Source: Blautia hydrogenotrophica DSM 10507
Lineage (GTDB): Bacteria > Bacillota > Clostridia > Lachnospirales > Lachnospiraceae
Length of the DNA: 64,000 bases
Assembly (NCBI RefSeq): GCF_034356035.1
Contig: NZ_CP136423.1
Coordinates: forward strand, 744,001 to 808,000
Reading direction: 5' to 3'
Positions 60,970 through 64,000 of the stretch are shown piece after piece. Each line of letters starts with the position of its first letter. Position 1 is the first letter of the stretch. The notes beneath the pieces were generated by a model. That model saw nothing but the letters and a program-made list of their open reading frames with translations, had not been told where the DNA came from and searched no databases. Position numbers and translations under genes: made by a program.

Positions 60970-62136
60970 ATGAGCGATTTTCAGTACTATGTTCCGACAA
61001 AAGTATATTTTGGAAATGGGAGTCTTGAAAAACTTGCGACTATGGATTTACCAGGGAAAAAAGCGATGATCTGTATGACAGAGGGGGTGAGGCAGTATGC
61101 GGGAAAAATTGTAGAATTGTTGGAACAAAATGGGGTGTCCACTGTGATTTTTGATCAAGTGCAGCCGAATCCGAACAGTACGGGAGTAATGAAGGCGGTA
61201 GCTTTGGCCCAGGAAAATGGAGTAGACTTTCTGATCGGCTTAGGAGGGGGCTCTAGTGTAGATACCGCGAAGGCAGCCGCAGTGGTGATGGCGAATGGTG
61301 GAGATGTATGGGAATATATGGGGGGAATGACTGGGAAATTAAAGCCGGTTAAGAGAGCATTGCCGGTGGTAGCTATTTCCACCACATCTGGGACAGGTAC
61401 GGAGGTGAATCCATTCGCTGTGATTACGAAAGAAGAGACCTGTGAAAAAATAGATTTGAGTAGCGAGGCTGTCTACCCTGCAATCTCAATCATCGACCCT
61501 ACTCTTCAGATGACAGTACCGGCAGCTTTGACAGCATGTCAGGGAATGGATGTGCTGTTTCATTCTGCCGAAGGCTATATTGCCAACTGTGCAACACCTA
61601 TCAGTAATTTGTATGCGTTAGAGAGTATTAAGCTGGTAGCCCGATATCTTCCTAGGGCGGTAAAGGATGGCTCTGATTTAGAGGCACGGGAAGGGATGTG
61701 TCTGGCAAACCTTTATGCAGGAATTGTAGAGTCTACGTCCGCATCCACGTCAGAACATGCGATAGGCCATTCTCTGGGCGCTATGCATACTTCTACGCCT
61801 CATGGGATGGCGCTGTGCCTAGTCTGTGTAGAATGTTTCAAATACTACGCGAGGTATGTGCCACAGCTGCTTGCAGATATGGCTGAGGCGGTGGGATACC
61901 CTAAGACGCCGGAAAGCTTTGTGGAATTTTTGGAAGATCTCCTGGAACAGGTAGGGCTGGCACGTATTGACTATACACAGTGGGGAATTACACCGGAGCG
62001 TGCAGAGGAATATGCGAGGAACTCTTACGAGGTGACACAGGTTCTACATGACAGCGATATCCATCCGATGCCGCTGGAAGACTGCGTCGGAATTATTGAG
62101 AGATCTTTGGCGAGAGCGGTAAACAAGGAAGAGTAA
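60970..62136 (+). CDS. Iron-containing alcohol dehydrogenase
   Basis: A 388-residue group III alcohol dehydrogenase. The NAD site GGGSSVDTAKAAA is near residues 94-106; the iron ligands lie in the Asp of the central part and the His residues of EHAIGHSLGAMHTSTPHG (in parts). It reduces an aldehyde or oxidises an alcohol, possibly the product of the kinase or aminotransferase nearby. AAAGGAGATTGG precedes the ATG. First gene of a plus-strand operon with the proline racemase and FeS/FAD genes. Confidence 0.88.
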   Translation: MSDFQYYVPTKVYFGNGSLEKLATMDLPGKKAMICMTEGVRQYAGKIVELLEQNGVSTVIFDQVQPNPNSTGVMKAVALAQENGVDFLIGLGGGSSVDTAKAAAVVMANGGDVWEYMGGMTGKLKPVKRALPVVAISTTSGTGTEVNPFAVITKEETCEKIDLSSEAVYPAISIIDPTLQMTVPAALTACQGMDVLFHSAEGYIANCATPISNLYALESIKLVARYLPRAVKDGSDLEAREGMCLANLYAGIVESTSASTSEHAIGHSLGAMHTSTPHGMALCLVCVECFKYYARYVPQLLADMAEAVGYPKTPESFVEFLEDLLEQVGLARIDYTQWGITPERAEEYARNSYEVTQVLHDSDIHPMPLEDCVGIIERSLARAVNKEE

Positions 62137-62152
62137 AAAAAGAGGGAGACAT

Positions 62153-63160
62153 ATGAGAGCAAAACATGTATTTCGAACTGTGGATACCCATACGGCAGGA
62201 CAGCCCACCAGGACCGTAGTGTCGGGGCTGCCGCCGATTCCGGGGAAAACGATGGAAGAAAAATTGCTGTATGCAAAGGAAAAATACGATTGGGTGAGGA
62301 CGCTTTTGATGTGTGAGCCTAGAGGCAGCAATGTGATGTCGGGGGCCATTTTGACAGAACCTTGTACCCCGGGGACGGATGTGGGGGTTTTGTACATGGA
62401 AGTAGGCGGATGGATGCCTATGTGCGGGCACGACACCATTGGAGTGGGAACTGCTCTGGTGGAATGCGGAATGGTGAAAGTTGCCGAGCCTTATACAGAG
62501 CTGAAGCTGGACACAGCGGCAGGCGTTGTGACTCTGAAGATAAAAGTGAGCGGACAAAAGGCGGAAACGGTGAGTTTTGTGAATGCGCCGGCTTTCATGC
62601 TCAGGAGTCAGGAAACTGTGGACACAAAAGAATACGGGAAGGTTACTGTGGACATCGGATACGGCGGAAATTTTTATGCGATTGTCGACGTACAGGCGGT
62701 GGGACTGGATTTAAAGAGAGAGAATTACCGAAGCTTGATCGACGCTGGTAATCTGCTGAAAACATACATCAATGAACAGCTTCCAGTGGTACATCCGGAG
62801 AAACCATTTATCAATGAGACAACTCATATTGAATTTATAGGTCCATCGGATACCCCAGGTGTCTACAACAAAGATGCGGTAGTTTTTCCGCCGGGGGATA
62901 TTGATCGTTCACCGTGTGGGACCGGTACTTCGGCCAGATGTGCTCAGCTTGTGGCGGAGGGAAAACTAAGAGTTGGCGAAAGTTTTGTACATGAGAGTTT
63001 TATCGGAAGTCTGTTTCGATGTAAAGCAGTGAAGGAGACAGAGGTGGCCGGTATACCGGCGGTGATACCGGAAGTGACTGGAAGCGCTTATATGATGGGA
63101 ATGAGCACCTTCTTTTTAGATCCTGATGACCCATTTCCGATAGGATTCCAGTTGTCTTAA
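62153..63160 (+). CDS. Proline racemase family protein (proline racemase or 4-hydroxyproline epimerase)
   Basis: A 335-residue member of the proline racemase family. Both catalytic Cys are present: Cys91 in MPMCGHDTIG and Cys255 in DRSPCGTGTSAR. Dehydratases of the family replace one Cys, so racemisation or epimerisation is expected. HTAGQPTR near the N-terminus is typical. It would make a D-amino acid, and the following FeS/FAD subunits look like a D-proline/hydroxyproline dehydrogenase, so the genes probably act in sequence. Confidence 0.9.
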   Translation: MRAKHVFRTVDTHTAGQPTRTVVSGLPPIPGKTMEEKLLYAKEKYDWVRTLLMCEPRGSNVMSGAILTEPCTPGTDVGVLYMEVGGWMPMCGHDTIGVGTALVECGMVKVAEPYTELKLDTAAGVVTLKIKVSGQKAETVSFVNAPAFMLRSQETVDTKEYGKVTVDIGYGGNFYAIVDVQAVGLDLKRENYRSLIDAGNLLKTYINEQLPVVHPEKPFINETTHIEFIGPSDTPGVYNKDAVVFPPGDIDRSPCGTGTSARCAQLVAEGKLRVGESFVHESFIGSLFRCKAVKETEVAGIPAVIPEVTGSAYMMGMSTFFLDPDDPFPIGFQLS

Positions 63161-63180
63161 AAGAGAACGGAGAATGAGAG

Positions 63181-63516
63181 ATGAGAGTGAAAAAACATCC
63201 TATTTTGGGGACGATAGATTGGAAGGATAAAGTGAAAATCACAGTAGATGGGATGGAATTGTCTGCGGTGCGTGGAGAGATGATTGCGGCGGCTTTGATG
63301 GCGCATGGAATTAAGGTTCACAGATATACCACAAAGGCCCATGAACCCAGGGGAATTTACTGTGGAATTGGTCAGTGTACAGATTGTGTGATGATTGTGA
63401 ATGGCAAGCCAAACGTAAGGACTTGTATTACCCCTGTGGAAGATGGAATGGTCATAGAGACGCAGGAGGGCTGCGGCAGAAAAAGAGGTGAATGCGGATG
63501 CGAAGAGAAGTCGTAA
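63181..63516 (+). CDS. (2Fe-2S)-binding subunit of an FAD amine dehydrogenase
   Basis: A 111-residue ferredoxin-fold protein with Cys61, Cys66, Cys69 and Cys82 (YCGIGQCTDC and RTC). It matches the HcnA / hydroxyproline dehydrogenase / sarcosine oxidase alpha N-terminal domain. It overlaps the FAD subunit gene by 19 bases and probably carries electrons from that flavin. Confidence 0.88.
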   Translation: MRVKKHPILGTIDWKDKVKITVDGMELSAVRGEMIAAALMAHGIKVHRYTTKAHEPRGIYCGIGQCTDCVMIVNGKPNVRTCITPVEDGMVIETQEGCGRKRGECGCEEKS

Positions 63517-64000
63517 TCATCGGTGGAGGGCCGGCTGGTTTATCTGCCGCTATTGAACTTGCCGAGACAGGAGCACAAGTGCTTTTGATTGATGAGAATA
63601 GGCAGCCTGGAGGACAGCTTTTTAAACAGATACATAAATTTTTTGGTTCCAGAGTGCATAACGCAGGTATCAGGGGTGTGGATATCGGCAAGAAGCTCCT
63701 AGAAGAGACAGAGACCTTAGGCGTGGAAGTGTGGCTGAACAGTGCTGCCATCGGAATTTTCGAGGAAAGACGGGTGGCAGTTCTCAGGAACGGGGAGACT
63801 GTGACGGTGGAGGCTGAGGCAATTTTAATTTGTACTGGCGGAGCTGAGAATGCCTTGAATTTTCCAGGTTGGACGCTGCCCGGTGTTATGGGAGCTGGGG
63901 CGGCTCAGACGATGGTAAATGTAAATCATGTTCTTCCCGGAAAAAATGTGCTGATGGTGGGCTCAGGAAATGTGGGGGTCATCGTTACTTACCAGTTGCT
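63498..64000 (+). CDS. FAD-dependent oxidoreductase subunit, N-terminal part (runs off the right edge)
   Basis: The first 167 residues of a pyridine-nucleotide-disulfide-type flavoprotein, as in HcnB, OoxA or D-hydroxyproline dehydrogenase alpha. VVIIGGGPAGLSAAIELAE is the FAD loop, DENRQPGGQLFKQIHKFF the second segment, and LICTGGAENALNFPGW follows; VLMVGSGNVGVIV starts the second nucleotide fold. GAGGTG seven bases before ATG 63498 decides the start. Confidence 0.85.
   Translation, partial: MRREVVIIGGGPAGLSAAIELAETGAQVLLIDENRQPGGQLFKQIHKFFGSRVHNAGIRGVDIGKKLLEETETLGVEVWLNSAAIGIFEERRVAVLRNGETVTVEAEAILICTGGAENALNFPGWTLPGVMGAGAAQTMVNVNHVLPGKNVLMVGSGNVGVIVTYQL

Overview
The window reads as the chromosome of an anaerobic, spore-forming Firmicute of the Clostridia, most likely a Lachnospiraceae-type gut organism. 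The reasons are ferredoxin-linked 2-oxoacid metabolism, a CwlD-type cortex amidase and a Csp-like subtilase (both tied to spore germination), GdpP, a MecA-like adaptor, a class B sortase, strong AGGAGG ribosome sites, frequent TTG/GTG starts, and moderate GC. Both ends of the window cut through genes. No rRNA operon, insertion sequence, prophage or CRISPR array was found.

Region 1 (2-13333) is one long same-strand catabolic operon. It holds an amidohydrolase tail, an Asp/Glu/hydantoin racemase-family protein, a hydantoinase/allantoinase-like cyclic amidohydrolase, a second small amidohydrolase, an unassigned TIM barrel, a ureidoglycine aminohydrolase-like bicupin, a glycerol-kinase-like FGGY kinase, a class III aminotransferase, a nitroreductase, a DAO-type flavoprotein, EtfB-EtfA, a dihydrolipoamide dehydrogenase-like protein and a HAD phosphatase. 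It looks like uptake-independent breakdown of a cyclic ureide or hydantoin-type nitrogen compound, with an oxidation step feeding electrons to ETF. The exact substrate cannot be read from the sequence.

Region 2 (13334-25200) is mixed: a FlK-like thioesterase, Lgt, a TetR regulator, a Csp-like protease, PPi-type phosphofructokinase, a PaaK-type ligase with an ACT-domain protein, the initiator tRNA, a sortase, a sirtuin, and the rpsF-ssb-rpsR operon.

Region 3 (25580-35682) is a coherent amino-acid fermentation unit: ferredoxin plus three subunits of a 2-oxoacid:ferredoxin oxidoreductase, a fused ADP-forming acyl-CoA synthetase, an aminotransferase, a sodium symporter, an MFS carrier and a GntR regulator. 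Together they can take up an amino or keto acid, transaminate it, oxidise the keto acid to an acyl-CoA with reduced ferredoxin, and harvest one ATP.

Region 4 (36041-51242) holds gdpP-rplI-dnaB, a MerR regulator, a small ferredoxin, a MecA-like adaptor, a candidate 6S-like RNA, a GH18 surface protein, a coiled-coil DivIVA-like protein, CwlD, and a three-gene membrane glycosylation unit (two GT-C/DUF2298-like giants around a Dpm1-like glycosyltransferase).

Region 5 (51576-57878) has an aspartate module (racemase, DAACS carrier, aminotransferase) divergent from a LysR regulator with two dyad sites, then class II fructose-bisphosphate aldolase and a decayed toxin-antitoxin pair. Region 6 (57976-64000) is a second catabolic island: class V aminotransferase, another glycerol-kinase-like enzyme, iron alcohol dehydrogenase, proline racemase family protein, and the start of a D-proline/hydroxyproline or sarcosine dehydrogenase-like FeS/FAD complex, tied together by a shared TATC-W-GATA dyad.

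The most notable points are: (i) two separate islands each pair a glycerol-kinase-like enzyme that has lost the glycerol-binding Arg with an aminotransferase and a flavin amine oxidoreductase; (ii) a family of intergenic palindromes whose arms co-vary while the core is conserved; (iii) a roughly 182-nt promoter-linked RNA whose ends pair.
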